Below are positions 26,534 to 34,756 of a stretch of DNA of 64,000 nt, piece after piece. This DNA is from a bacterium (lineage in GTDB: Bacteria; Bdellovibrionota; Bacteriovoracia; Bacteriovoracales; Bacteriovoracaceae): positions 1 through 64,000 of the forward strand of contig JAUHVL010000012.1 of NCBI GenBank assembly GCA_030425045.1, read 5' to 3'. Numbering within the stretch: position 1 is the first letter of the stretch; each line of letters opens with the position of its first letter. Made by a program: the position numbers and the translations under genes. The notes under the pieces were generated by a model. The model was given only the letters and a program-made list of their open reading frames with translations. It was not told the origin of the DNA and ran no database searches.

Positions 26534-27343
26534 ATGCAACAAACCAATTATATTCTTGAGAAAGAAGATGAGTTTGATCGATTAGAGTATCAATCAACAT
26601 TACCTAAGTATGACTTTAAAAAAGAGTTTATGGAATTTCATGCTGAAAAAAATCAATATATTTTAGATGCTGGATCAGGCTCAGGTATCGTATCTCGTTA
26701 TTTTGCAGAGGTTTTTCCTAAAACAAATTTTAAAGGGGTTGATTTTTCAAACGATCGTGTTGAAAAAGCAAACTCTAAGGCCAAAGAGTTTAATAATTTA
26801 TGTTTTGAACAGGGGGACCTTTCAGATTTAACAATAGATGATGAAACTTTTGATGCTTGCATTAGCCGGTATGTGCTTGAGCATATTCCACCTGAGAAAG
26901 TTCAAAATGTCGTGAATGAAATATATAGAGTATTAAAACCGGGAGCTCGATTTTACGCTGTTGACTTTGATGGACCACTTTATAATATTTATCCTCAGAC
27001 ACCTTTAATGGAAAAGGCCTTGAGAATCTTTCGAGATAAAAGTAATGTTGATTTAAGAGTAGGTAGAAAAATGCCTTATCTTTTAAGCGAAAGTGGTTTT
27101 ACCAATGTTACTCATCGTATTGAAACAGTTGATTGTCAGGGTCCACTCATGGAAGATGAAAAATCACTATGGCCAGATAAGTTAGATCGCCTTATGGAGT
27201 TTATGACGATGCACTTAGGTAGTGAGGTAGAGGCAAAGCAATTTAAAGAAGATTATATAAAAACCCTTGATCATCCCGGTGTCGTTCTTTTTTATAATAA
27301 ATTTACGGTAATTGGGGAAAAACCTAGATTGAATTTAGTATAA
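26534..27343 (+). CDS. Class I SAM-dependent methyltransferase
   Basis: 269 residues with AGGAGGA just before the ATG. Motif I is ILDAGSGSGIVSRYFAE (about 44-60), then GVDFSND and the catalytic-region strand CISRYVLEHIPPEKV. It follows the acyltransferase by 14 bases, so both are likely in one transcript. It may methylate the acyltransferase product or a regulator; this is inference. UbiE/BioC-like by pattern, but no quinone or biotin genes are nearby. Confidence 0.85.
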   Translation: MQQTNYILEKEDEFDRLEYQSTLPKYDFKKEFMEFHAEKNQYILDAGSGSGIVSRYFAEVFPKTNFKGVDFSNDRVEKANSKAKEFNNLCFEQGDLSDLTIDDETFDACISRYVLEHIPPEKVQNVVNEIYRVLKPGARFYAVDFDGPLYNIYPQTPLMEKALRIFRDKSNVDLRVGRKMPYLLSESGFTNVTHRIETVDCQGPLMEDEKSLWPDKLDRLMEFMTMHLGSEVEAKQFKEDYIKTLDHPGVVLFYNKFTVIGEKPRLNLV

Positions 27344-27347
27344 CTTT

Positions 27348-28226
27348 CTAATTCAAGGAGAAATTTGCTGAGTCAACTCTTTCTCCTTGAATATCATTTT
27401 TATTTAACTCTTCGATAAAGCAATCTAGAGTTTGGTTAAAGAAAGAGGGGTTCTCTACTTGAGGTGTGTGACCTGAGCTTTGATCTATAATAATATTTTC
27501 TTGCCATTTATTTTTAGTCGCTAAATCGAAGATATACTTCCCATTAATTAAAACATCATTTGGACAAACGAGGATTTTAAACTTCAATTTATTTTGATTA
27601 AGAATCTCTACCTCATTAAGAACTTCATTATTAAAAACAGAGTTTGCAATATCGACTCTGACTTTAGGGTGAGTGTTTTTTATTGATGTTGAAAGCTCTG
27701 ATTCTTGAATGAAGTCTTCTTTATAAAGACAGTTATTCATCAGAGAAATTTCTTTATCACTTAATTTTTCTTGAAAAAAACCTGAAGCTGCTTCATTGGG
27801 GTGGAAGGCCTTAGAGAAGTCACTTGCCGAACCGACAGGAGGAGCACCAAAAAGGAAAATACCTTTAATGAGAGGACTGATTTTTCCTGCAAGAAGTGGC
27901 GTCGTAAGATGACCTCCCAAACTATGTCCGACTATAATGAGATTTTTTAGCTCAAGAGTTATGACAAAGTTCTCTATCAATGATGTAAAGTAGGGAAGGG
28001 AGTAGTTGTTTGCAATATTATAATTAGAATTTCCATGCCCAGGTAGATCGATGGCCACTAATCTATACTTGGTTGTAAGCTCACTAGAGAATTGAAACTT
28101 AAAGAAGTTAGAATTTAGAGAATTCCCGTGGATAAATAGGATTGCCTTCCTGTGATCGCCCTTACTATTTACCGAATCCCAGTAGGATACTTCGTCATTG
28201 TCTATTTGAACGTTTTTTATACTCAT
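27348..28226 (-). CDS. Alpha/beta-fold hydrolase
   Basis: 292 residues. The oxyanion strand is AILFIHGNSLNS and the nucleophile is Ser in IVGHSLGGH (about 116-124). The acid is probably Asp in VCPNDVLI, and the His is in SSGHTPQVENP near the C terminus. There is no signal peptide, so it is cytoplasmic. Some alpha/beta hydrolases cut acyl-homoserine lactones; next to a LuxI-like gene that is a reasonable guess. Convergent with the methyltransferase, four bases apart. Confidence 0.86.
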   Translation of the reverse strand: MSIKNVQIDNDEVSYWDSVNSKGDHRKAILFIHGNSLNSNFFKFQFSSELTTKYRLVAIDLPGHGNSNYNIANNYSLPYFTSLIENFVITLELKNLIIVGHSLGGHLTTPLLAGKISPLIKGIFLFGAPPVGSASDFSKAFHPNEAASGFFQEKLSDKEISLMNNCLYKEDFIQESELSTSIKNTHPKVRVDIANSVFNNEVLNEVEILNQNKLKFKILVCPNDVLINGKYIFDLATKNKWQENIIIDQSSGHTPQVENPSFFNQTLDCFIEELNKNDIQGERVDSANFSLN

Positions 28227-28331
28227 CTTTGATGACTATCCTAATCGAAGAAGTTTGGCCATGAGGACAAAATTATTACAATTGCAGCTAAAGTTATTGT
28301 AAAAACAGTACTTTATGGTATCGCAGATTTG

Positions 28332-28393
28332 GCTTGCCATGTCTTGTATATTCTCAATAGAATAATATTTAATAATTCTAAGACAGGGCAAGC
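28332..28393. repeat. Imperfect inverted repeat in kinase leader
   Basis: GCTTGCCATGTCTT (28332-28345) and AAGACAGGGCAAGC (28380-28393) match at 13 of 14 bases as inverted arms. The 34-base spacer contains a second stem, TATTCT CAAT AGAATA (28349-28364). It lies 30 bases before the hybrid kinase start and could be an operator or a leader-RNA structure. Confidence 0.6.
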
Positions 28394-28422
28394 ATATCAT
28401 AGAAAGAGACTACATACCGTTA

Positions 28423-30441
28423 ATGGAATATTCGGTAAAACATAATCAAAGCACAAGAGAGTTAGCCTACTTATTGTTAACAGGCCAAGCACCATTTTTA
28501 TCAATCCTCAATTTAGAGGGAGTTTTTCTTGGAAATATTTGGCTTTCAAGTTTTTCAAAGCTTAATGTTGATATAGATTTCTCAGACTCTATAGAAATGC
28601 TCATTGATAAATATCCAGCTCTCCTTGAGATTAGTCACTTTATCACTTTTGATGAAGATTACGACAAAAGGGATTTGGAAAGTTATAAAGAAACAATTAT
28701 CCCCGTCATTGATAAAAATAAAGTTTACTTGGGTTATATTAATCAAAAGCAAGTGTGTTATTACAAGTTTCAAAAAAAACTAAATATGATGTCATCAGAT
28801 AAATTGCTCAACATTCTAATTGTTGATGACGAAGTTCACCTTTTAAATTCATTAAGTGAAATACTTGAAGATTCTGGTTATCGTTGTATCTTGGCCAAAA
28901 ATGGAAGGGAGGCCCTCGAAAAGCTCAATGCTCATACAAACATTCAACTAATTTTAACTGATATTAAAATGCCTGAAATGGATGGCAAAGAATTTATTCA
29001 ACAAGTTCGTGAAAATAATTTTAAAATCCCCATTATCGTATTGTCAGCATTTGGAACAAATGAAGAAGTGATAGATTGTTTAAAGCTTGGGGCCAACGAT
29101 TTTTTAAATAAACCTTTTACAATTGATCTTCTTGAGCATTCTATTAAAAAAAGAGAAAAGGTTATTAAACTTGACGCTAGGGAAAGAAACCTTGCTAAGA
29201 TTCAAAGTATTTTAAGTCAAGCGGGAATTATTCTTTCTGACTCAAGTGAAGTTTTACATGAGAAGTTGAATTCACTCGTGGTTGAGATCTCTAAAAGTTT
29301 AGACTGTAGAGTTGTTTCTTTTATAACAAAAGAGATTGATTCTTGGAATATATTGGCTTCAACGAATAATAAGATTCACACAAAAAGAATACCATTTGAA
29401 GATGCTCCTATATTAGAAAATGTATTAGAGAAGCCTAGAGTTCTTATAACAAGCTCGATAGAGGAATTGTCGATCTTTCGAGCTGCCGGTGAGAATAATT
29501 ATTTATCGAATTCCTCGATGATATTTCCTATTTTTAGAAATGGTTTTTTATATGCCTTATTATGTTGCTCCGATAAAAATGGACGATTAAATTTTGACCG
29601 AAGTGATTCTTTTATAGCAAATTCAATTATTAATCCTTTAAGTTATTTGATCGATTATGCTTTTATTCAAAATGAGCTAAGTAACCTAAATAAAAACTTA
29701 AAAGATGAAGCAAAACAAATGGCCAAAGAAATTATCGAACTTGAGAAAGAATCTGAGTTCAACTCAAGGCTCGCTCTTATCGGTGAAACAGCATCTTCTA
29801 TTGCTCATGATATTAAAAATCCTTTGACTATTGCGATGGGAAATATTGAAGCGATAAATAAGAAGTTTGATATTTGCGAAGATATGGAAAAGAGACTTTC
29901 TAAAGTTCATCTTGCTCTTTCAAGTATCTCAAGAATTACCAATTCTATAACGAAGCTTTCCCACTACAGTCTAGAGGAAGGCAGTTTTGAGTTAAAAGAA
30001 ACCATTGAAAATTCTTTAGTCATGATTGAGTCAAAACTAAAAGAACACTCTATTGAGTTAAAAGTAAATGATTTTAAAAACTGCATAGTCAACGGTAATC
30101 AAATTCAAATTGAGCAAGTCATTATCAATCTCGTGTCAAATGCTATCGATGCCATTAAAGATCAAGTCACTAAAAGAATCTATATTGATGTTACCCTTGA
30201 GAGCAGTAATTCGATTAAAATTTCAATTTTAGATAATGGACCAGGTATTCCTCTTGAAGTAGAAAAAAATATTTTTAATAAATGGTTTACCACAAAAAAA
30301 ATCGGTGAAGGTACGGGACTCGGCCTTCATATCTGTAAAAAAATTATAGAGGCCCACTTAAGTGAGTTAAAGTATCGACAAACAGAGCAAGGGCTAAGTG
30401 AGTTTAGTTTTAGTTTATGTTTGAGTTGTGAGTCTTCTTAA
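28423..30441 (+). CDS. Hybrid histidine kinase: CBS-like, receiver, GAF, HisKA, HATPase
   Basis: 672 residues, soluble (no membrane helix seen). A degenerate CBS-like pair occupies about 1-118 (TRELAYLLLTG...LGNIWLSS and TIIPVIDKNKVYLGYINQ). The receiver is at 128-245, with phospho-Asp in LILTDIKMPEMDG (about 180) and Lys about 230. A GAF-like region spans about 255-415, then a coiled coil. HisKA follows with the His in SSIAHDIKNPLT (about 462), and HATPase with DNGPGIP and GTGLGLH. The receiver comes before the kinase, unlike usual hybrids. No matching regulator is next to it, so output may go through a distant partner. ATG 28423 has no good Shine-Dalgarno. Confidence 0.88.
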   Translation: MEYSVKHNQSTRELAYLLLTGQAPFLSILNLEGVFLGNIWLSSFSKLNVDIDFSDSIEMLIDKYPALLEISHFITFDEDYDKRDLESYKETIIPVIDKNKVYLGYINQKQVCYYKFQKKLNMMSSDKLLNILIVDDEVHLLNSLSEILEDSGYRCILAKNGREALEKLNAHTNIQLILTDIKMPEMDGKEFIQQVRENNFKIPIIVLSAFGTNEEVIDCLKLGANDFLNKPFTIDLLEHSIKKREKVIKLDARERNLAKIQSILSQAGIILSDSSEVLHEKLNSLVVEISKSLDCRVVSFITKEIDSWNILASTNNKIHTKRIPFEDAPILENVLEKPRVLITSSIEELSIFRAAGENNYLSNSSMIFPIFRNGFLYALLCCSDKNGRLNFDRSDSFIANSIINPLSYLIDYAFIQNELSNLNKNLKDEAKQMAKEIIELEKESEFNSRLALIGETASSIAHDIKNPLTIAMGNIEAINKKFDICEDMEKRLSKVHLALSSISRITNSITKLSHYSLEEGSFELKETIENSLVMIESKLKEHSIELKVNDFKNCIVNGNQIQIEQVIINLVSNAIDAIKDQVTKRIYIDVTLESSNSIKISILDNGPGIPLEVEKNIFNKWFTTKKIGEGTGLGLHICKKIIEAHLSELKYRQTEQGLSEFSFSLCLSCESS

Positions 30442-31030
30442 CATTTGAGACAAATGTAGAATTTACTCGTACAAATTAGACAATAAAACAACTAGACCAA
30501 TACGAACTGGTGGTTAAGTTTATTTTCTCTGATAGATTTATTGTACTATGGATTATAATAGGTGTTGTGGACGGTGAAAAATAGCAACTACTTGCTCGGT
30601 AGCTAGAGTCGACGAGCGTCGGGGCCAACGAGAGAATGGATTCATCGTATCATCAAAAACGTAACGACCACTCCAGCAACGAAGGCCAAAAGTCTGGAGC
30701 CGAACGCCACGAATACTGAGATGAGCACAGTATGATAGAAAAGATGCCAAAGTGAGACCTCGTCACCATGAGTTGGAAGAGGATAATAATGTCTTTTCGT
30801 TTAATTATTTTCTTTGATAAATTGTACGAGTAGAGATCATTTACGATAAAAAATCGGCTTACCCAAGATGCTACTCGGTAACCAAAATGGAACCTAAAAG
30901 GAACCAAGTTTTGAATTTTTCTGAAATACTGTGAAATGTGCTTTGCTATCAACCTAAGTCATCCTAATGGTTACAAATGTTTAAAATCATTAGTGTTTAC
31001 AGGTTGGTTATGAATGAAAAAGGAATCGAA
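30442..31030. other. Non-coding stretch with repeats and candidate structured RNA
   Basis: Holds the putative RNA described separately, an 11-bp inverted repeat TACTCGTACAA/TTGTACGAGTA (30464-30474 and 30822-30832, 347 bases apart) and the direct repeat GGAACC TAAAA GGAACC near 30890. Open frames on the minus strand (30553-30750, 30653-30952) lack start signals and protein-like composition. Nothing coding is supported. Confidence 0.6.
30554..30815 (+). ncRNA. Candidate structured non-coding RNA, unassigned
   Basis: A TATAAT hexamer at 30554-30559 precedes a segment richer in G and C than its surroundings. Hairpins are visible: CGAC GAGC GTCG (30610-30621), CTCCAG/CTGGAG (30671-30676 and 30694-30699) and ATACTG/CAGTAT (30713-30733). 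An AT-rich stem then T-rich sequence near 30785-30812 could end it. It is not RNase P, tmRNA, 6S, SRP RNA or a c-di-GMP riboswitch by their known motifs. Strand is chosen from the -10 element only. Confidence 0.3.
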
Positions 31031-31106
31031 TGGAGCGGAGGACGCGATTCGAACGCGCGACCTTCTGCATGGCAAGCAGACGCACTACCAACTGTGCTAC
31101 CCCCGC
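31031..31106 (-). tRNA. tRNA-Gly (anticodon GCC)
   Basis: 76 bases including an encoded CCA. The acceptor stem GCGGGGG pairs with CCTCCGC (one G-U), the D stem is GCAC/GTGC, the anticodon stem is TCTGC/GCAGA with loop TTGCCAT, and the T arm is GCGCG TTCGAAT CGCGT. The anticodon GCC reads glycine codons GGC and GGU. It lies just after the EpmB-like gene on the same strand. Confidence 0.95.
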
Positions 31107-31145
31107 TCAGAGAGAAGGCGATAGTAGTCTGATTCGAGGACCTCG

Positions 31146-32135
31146 TCAATAGTTTAAACTGGAAGTGTTATCTAATTTGTTGAAATTATTCGTCACTAGC
31201 TGCTTGCCTGAGGCTTCAGGGGAGTCAATGACGTATTGAGGGAGCATCCAGCCAGAGAGTTTTTTTCTTAGATTTTGGTAAATCTTCAAACCTTTTTCTT
31301 CTGATAGATAGAAGTGCATTCCACCTTTTACAGGATCTGGGTGGTGAAGATAATAAGGCCTTATATGAAGATGGTTTAATGTTTTAAAAAGCTTTTCTAA
31401 GGCTTCTTCATGGTCATTAACATTTTTTAATAGAACTGTTTGAGAAAGAAAGTTAAAGGGCGATAACTTTTCTATCCCGTGAATGACGTCATCTGTTAAT
31501 TCATCGCTATGATTTGTATGAATAACAATCGTTAGATGAAAACGATTTTTAAAAGTGTTGAGCATCTCACATAACTCGTCATCAATTCTTGAAGGTAAAA
31601 TGCTCGGGACTCTTGTGTGAAAGCGAATAAATTTTATGGGTTGGTAACATGAAAAGAAATCTAGACATGCTTTTAGTTTCTCGGTGCTTAAAATAAAAGG
31701 GTCACCACCTGAGAAAATGATTTCATTAATTTCTGTATGTTTCTCAATATAGCGGTCAATTTTTTCAAAAGAAGCGTTGAGATTCAGTTCTTTGTTGTGA
31801 AGATTATTTTTTCTAAAGCAATAACGACATTGGACGGGGCACACCGTTGTGGGAAAAAAAAGCGCGCGGTTTTCGTAACGATGAATGAAATAAGGTAAGG
31901 GACCAGGTTTTAAGTCACCGATTGGATCAAGGAAACCTAAGTTTTTATTTTCGTCATGGTGAGGAAGAAACTGCTTTCCTAGTGGAGAGTTTATACCATG
32001 CTTTTTTATTTCGTTTGCAAGTCGTGTTGGTAGAAAAACGGGTTGTGATGTTTTTGGAAATGTTGTTTGAAAAAAAGTTTCGAGTTCATCAATCGATTTA
32101 AAGCTTTGGCGAAGTTCATCTTGCCAGTTAGTCAT
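31146..32135 (-). CDS. EpmB/KamA-like radical SAM lysine 2,3-aminomutase
   Basis: 329 residues, close to EpmB (about 340) and shorter than catabolic KamA (about 415). The radical SAM cluster motif is CPVQCRYC (Cys-x3-Cys-x2-Cys), then SGGDPFILS. EpmB makes (R)-beta-lysine that EpmA attaches to elongation factor P. Neither epmA nor efp is in the window. Overlaps the small upstream membrane gene by eight bases. Confidence 0.85.
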   Translation of the reverse strand: MTNWQDELRQSFKSIDELETFFQTTFPKTSQPVFLPTRLANEIKKHGINSPLGKQFLPHHDENKNLGFLDPIGDLKPGPLPYFIHRYENRALFFPTTVCPVQCRYCFRKNNLHNKELNLNASFEKIDRYIEKHTEINEIIFSGGDPFILSTEKLKACLDFFSCYQPIKFIRFHTRVPSILPSRIDDELCEMLNTFKNRFHLTIVIHTNHSDELTDDVIHGIEKLSPFNFLSQTVLLKNVNDHEEALEKLFKTLNHLHIRPYYLHHPDPVKGGMHFYLSEEKGLKIYQNLRKKLSGWMLPQYVIDSPEASGKQLVTNNFNKLDNTSSLNY

Positions 32136-32361
32136 TTCTTTTTTCCTGTTCGGCTTTATCTAATCGGTAAAGCCACTTTCCCCATTCTGCACAGCCTTTG
32201 ATGAGGGCCGTTCCAAAAACGCCGATGCCGACAAAGTGATAAAAAACATATTCACTTTTCATATGACCTGTTTCTCTTAGGGCATAGAAAATCCAATACA
32301 ACAAAAGTAAATGAAGAATGACAATAACAACTTGTTGTAATCGATAAGACCATTTACTCAT
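32128..32361 (-). CDS. Small membrane protein, unknown function
   Basis: 77 residues with two membrane helices (about 8-27 and 40-58) and a basic, charged C terminus. It overlaps both flanking genes by eight bases, so it is translated within the same operon, between a DnaQ-type exonuclease and an EpmB-like enzyme. Family not recognised. Confidence 0.75.
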   Translation of the reverse strand: MSKWSYRLQQVVIVILHLLLLYWIFYALRETGHMKSEYVFYHFVGIGVFGTALIKGCAEWGKWLYRLDKAEQEKRND

Positions 32362-33172
32362 TTTCTTGTTCCTTGATATGCGGTCTCACTTCGGCAACTT
32401 TACTGAGGGCAAACGACTTATAGAGATCAGATACTAAGCAATGAGCGTATAAAATAGTTCCTTTTGGCATAGGAAGAATACTGATAGGACGAATTGGCCG
32501 AAACTTTCCTTTCATACTACCACCTTTATACTTAATATCGATGGTGTTTTGTTTAAATATATTTTCCTTTATGAGCTCTAAGTGTTTTGGAATTTCAAGA
32601 TCAAGGCTTTTCTTAAAATCAGTCAGTTTAAAAAGGCGAGATTCTTTTGGGTTGCTATGGGCCCGCATTAAAGACTTGCAGAAAATCTTAAGTGAAGCGA
32701 GGCCATCGTCGAGAGCATGATGGTGAGACTCTAGAGGAATTTCCAGTTGTTCTGCTAAATCGTTGAGGCGATACTTACTAAAATGAGGATAGCTATTGCG
32801 TGCCATTTTCAAGCTACAGTAGACATCAATTTTTGGAAGTTCAATATTGTGCTTATGGGATTCAAAAACAATAAAGCCAGCATCAAACTGAGCATTATGA
32901 GCCAGAAGTGGTAAGCCTTCACAAAAGTCGTAAAAATCTGTGAGAAAATTTCCAATGAGAGGGCTTCCAACAATTTGATCATCTCGGATGCCATGAATTT
33001 CCGTCGTTTCTGGTGGAATAGGTCTTTCAGGATTAATAAGCTGATCAATTGTCTTACATTTATAAGGAGTAAGTTTTATGGCGCTAAGCTCAACAATTTT
33101 ATCGAGTAAGGGTGAAAGCCCTGTTGTTTCCAGATCAAAGACAACGATTCCCTCTGGAAAGTGCTTAAACAA
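32354..33172 (-). CDS. DnaQ-like 3'-5' exonuclease (DEDDh)
   Basis: 272 residues from TTG 33172. Exo I is VVFDLETTGLSP with the Asp/Glu pair; Exo II is LAHNAQFDAGFI; Exo III is HHALDDGLA with His and Asp. These are the DEDDh proofreading residues, so it trims DNA or RNA 3' ends. A C-terminal domain of about 75 residues is unrecognised. The start is unusual: there is no ATG or GTG in frame, but the frame stays open and coding-like back to a stop at 33284-33286, with ATT/CTG near 33277-33280 after TAGG. Confidence 0.82.
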   Translation of the reverse strand: MFKHFPEGIVVFDLETTGLSPLLDKIVELSAIKLTPYKCKTIDQLINPERPIPPETTEIHGIRDDQIVGSPLIGNFLTDFYDFCEGLPLLAHNAQFDAGFIVFESHKHNIELPKIDVYCSLKMARNSYPHFSKYRLNDLAEQLEIPLESHHHALDDGLASLKIFCKSLMRAHSNPKESRLFKLTDFKKSLDLEIPKHLELIKENIFKQNTIDIKYKGGSMKGKFRPIRPISILPMPKGTILYAHCLVSDLYKSFALSKVAEVRPHIKEQENE

Positions 33173-33354
33173 CGCCTCACGCTCTTTAGCATCGAATTGA
33201 TTCGCGTCAATTGTTCTCTTGACTCTTTGCGTATCAAGATTTGACCCTTGAGTATCATTTTCAGCTTTAATTGACAGAATAACCTACCGATTCTAAAAAG
33301 TTCCTACGTAATTCTGAATGTATATACAACAGATAATCAGGGGAAACAAATCTC

Positions 33355-34743
33355 ATGAAGAAGTTCGACGTCGTTGTTATTGGAAGTGGTCCTGGTGGTT
33401 ATATCGCTGCCATTCGTGCTAGCCAGCTTGGAAAAAAAGTCGCCATCGTAGAAATGGATAAGATGGGCGGTGTTTGTTTAAACCGTGGATGTATTCCCAC
33501 CAAAGCAGTTTTAAAATCAGCTCACTCAGTTCATGAAATTGCAGATTTTAAAGACCTTGGAATTGATGTTGAGGTCAAGGGACTTGATGGTTCTCAGGCG
33601 ATCAAGAGATCTAAAAAAATTAGTGATCGGATTTCCAAAGGTGTGGAATTTCTGATGAAAAAAAATAAGATCGAAGTCTTTAATGGCATCGCCACGTTGA
33701 GTGGACCAAACTCTGTCGCCGTTAAGTCAACACGTGGTCATACAGATACTATTGAAGCAACAAATATCATTATAGCTACCGGAGCAAATTACCGAACCTT
33801 TCCTGGACTTGAGCATGATGGTGATCGTCTCATTGGCGCATGGGAAGCAATTAAAATGGAAGAGATGCCAAAGAGTATCGGTATTGTCGGTGCCGGAGCA
33901 ATCGGTGTTGAGTTTGCTTACTTTTGGAATGCCTTCGGTGTAGATGTACATATCTTTGAATTACAAGATCATTTACTTCCTATTGAAGACGAAGATAGTT
34001 CAAAAGAAATTGAACGAGCATATAAAAAACTAAAAATTAAGATGAGTCTTGGGGTAGAAAAAGTTTCTGCTTCTAATGACGGTAAACACGCCACGGTTAC
34101 TTTTACGAAAAAAGGTAAAGAAGAGAAAATTCAGTTTGATAAAGTTCTTATCGCTGTAGGTATGACTGGAAATATCGATAATATCGGACTTGAAAATGCA
34201 GGAGTCGAAACAGATAGAGGTTTTATAAAAGTAAACTCTATGTATCAAACAACGACTCCCCATATCTATGCCATTGGTGACGTCGCGGGACCTCCATTAC
34301 TTGCCCATGCAGCTTCACATGAAGGTGTCGTGGCCGCAGAACATTTAGCGGGAGAAAATCCTCACGCCATCGATAAAATGAATATCCCTGGTTGTACTTA
34401 TTGTCAGCCGCAAGTGGCTTCTGTTGGTTACACAGAAAGAGCTCTTAAAGAACAAGGAATCGAATACACTGTTGGAAAAATGGGCTTTATGGCCAATGGA
34501 AAAGCAGTGGCCAGTAATGAAGCGGTAGGGTTTGTGAAAACTCTGATGGGGAAACATGGTGAAATGCTTGGGGCCCATATAGTAGGGACTCATGCTACTG
34601 AACTTATTCATGAATACGTTCTCTTTCGAACAATGGAAGGGATCGATGAAGAAATATTTGCAACAGTACATCCACATCCAACTTTAGGTGAGTGGTTAGC
34701 GGAATCTGTGATGGCCGCAAAAGGTAGAGCTTTAAATAGTTAG
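33355..34743 (+). CDS. lpdA: Dihydrolipoyl dehydrogenase (E3)
   Basis: 462 residues. It re-oxidises the lipoyl arm of 2-oxoacid dehydrogenases and passes electrons to NAD. The FAD loop is GSGPGGY (10-16), the redox disulfide Cys pair lies in GGVCLNRGCIPTK (41 and 46), the NAD loop is GAGAIGVEF and the C-terminal catalytic His-Glu is in HPHPTLGEW. AGGGG precedes the ATG. It is followed 13 bases later by the E2 gene. Confidence 0.95.
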   Translation: MKKFDVVVIGSGPGGYIAAIRASQLGKKVAIVEMDKMGGVCLNRGCIPTKAVLKSAHSVHEIADFKDLGIDVEVKGLDGSQAIKRSKKISDRISKGVEFLMKKNKIEVFNGIATLSGPNSVAVKSTRGHTDTIEATNIIIATGANYRTFPGLEHDGDRLIGAWEAIKMEEMPKSIGIVGAGAIGVEFAYFWNAFGVDVHIFELQDHLLPIEDEDSSKEIERAYKKLKIKMSLGVEKVSASNDGKHATVTFTKKGKEEKIQFDKVLIAVGMTGNIDNIGLENAGVETDRGFIKVNSMYQTTTPHIYAIGDVAGPPLLAHAASHEGVVAAEHLAGENPHAIDKMNIPGCTYCQPQVASVGYTERALKEQGIEYTVGKMGFMANGKAVASNEAVGFVKTLMGKHGEMLGAHIVGTHATELIHEYVLFRTMEGIDEEIFATVHPHPTLGEWLAESVMAAKGRALNS

Positions 34744-34756
34744 TTAGGAGTTAGAG

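Noticed and set aside
30554-30815. RNase P, tmRNA, 6S, SRP RNA or c-di-GMP riboswitch at this site
   Set aside because: The conserved cores of these RNAs were looked for and not found.
30553-30952. Two minus-strand open frames in the gap before tRNA-Gly
   Set aside because: They have no start signals, odd composition and overlap the hairpins of a probable RNA.
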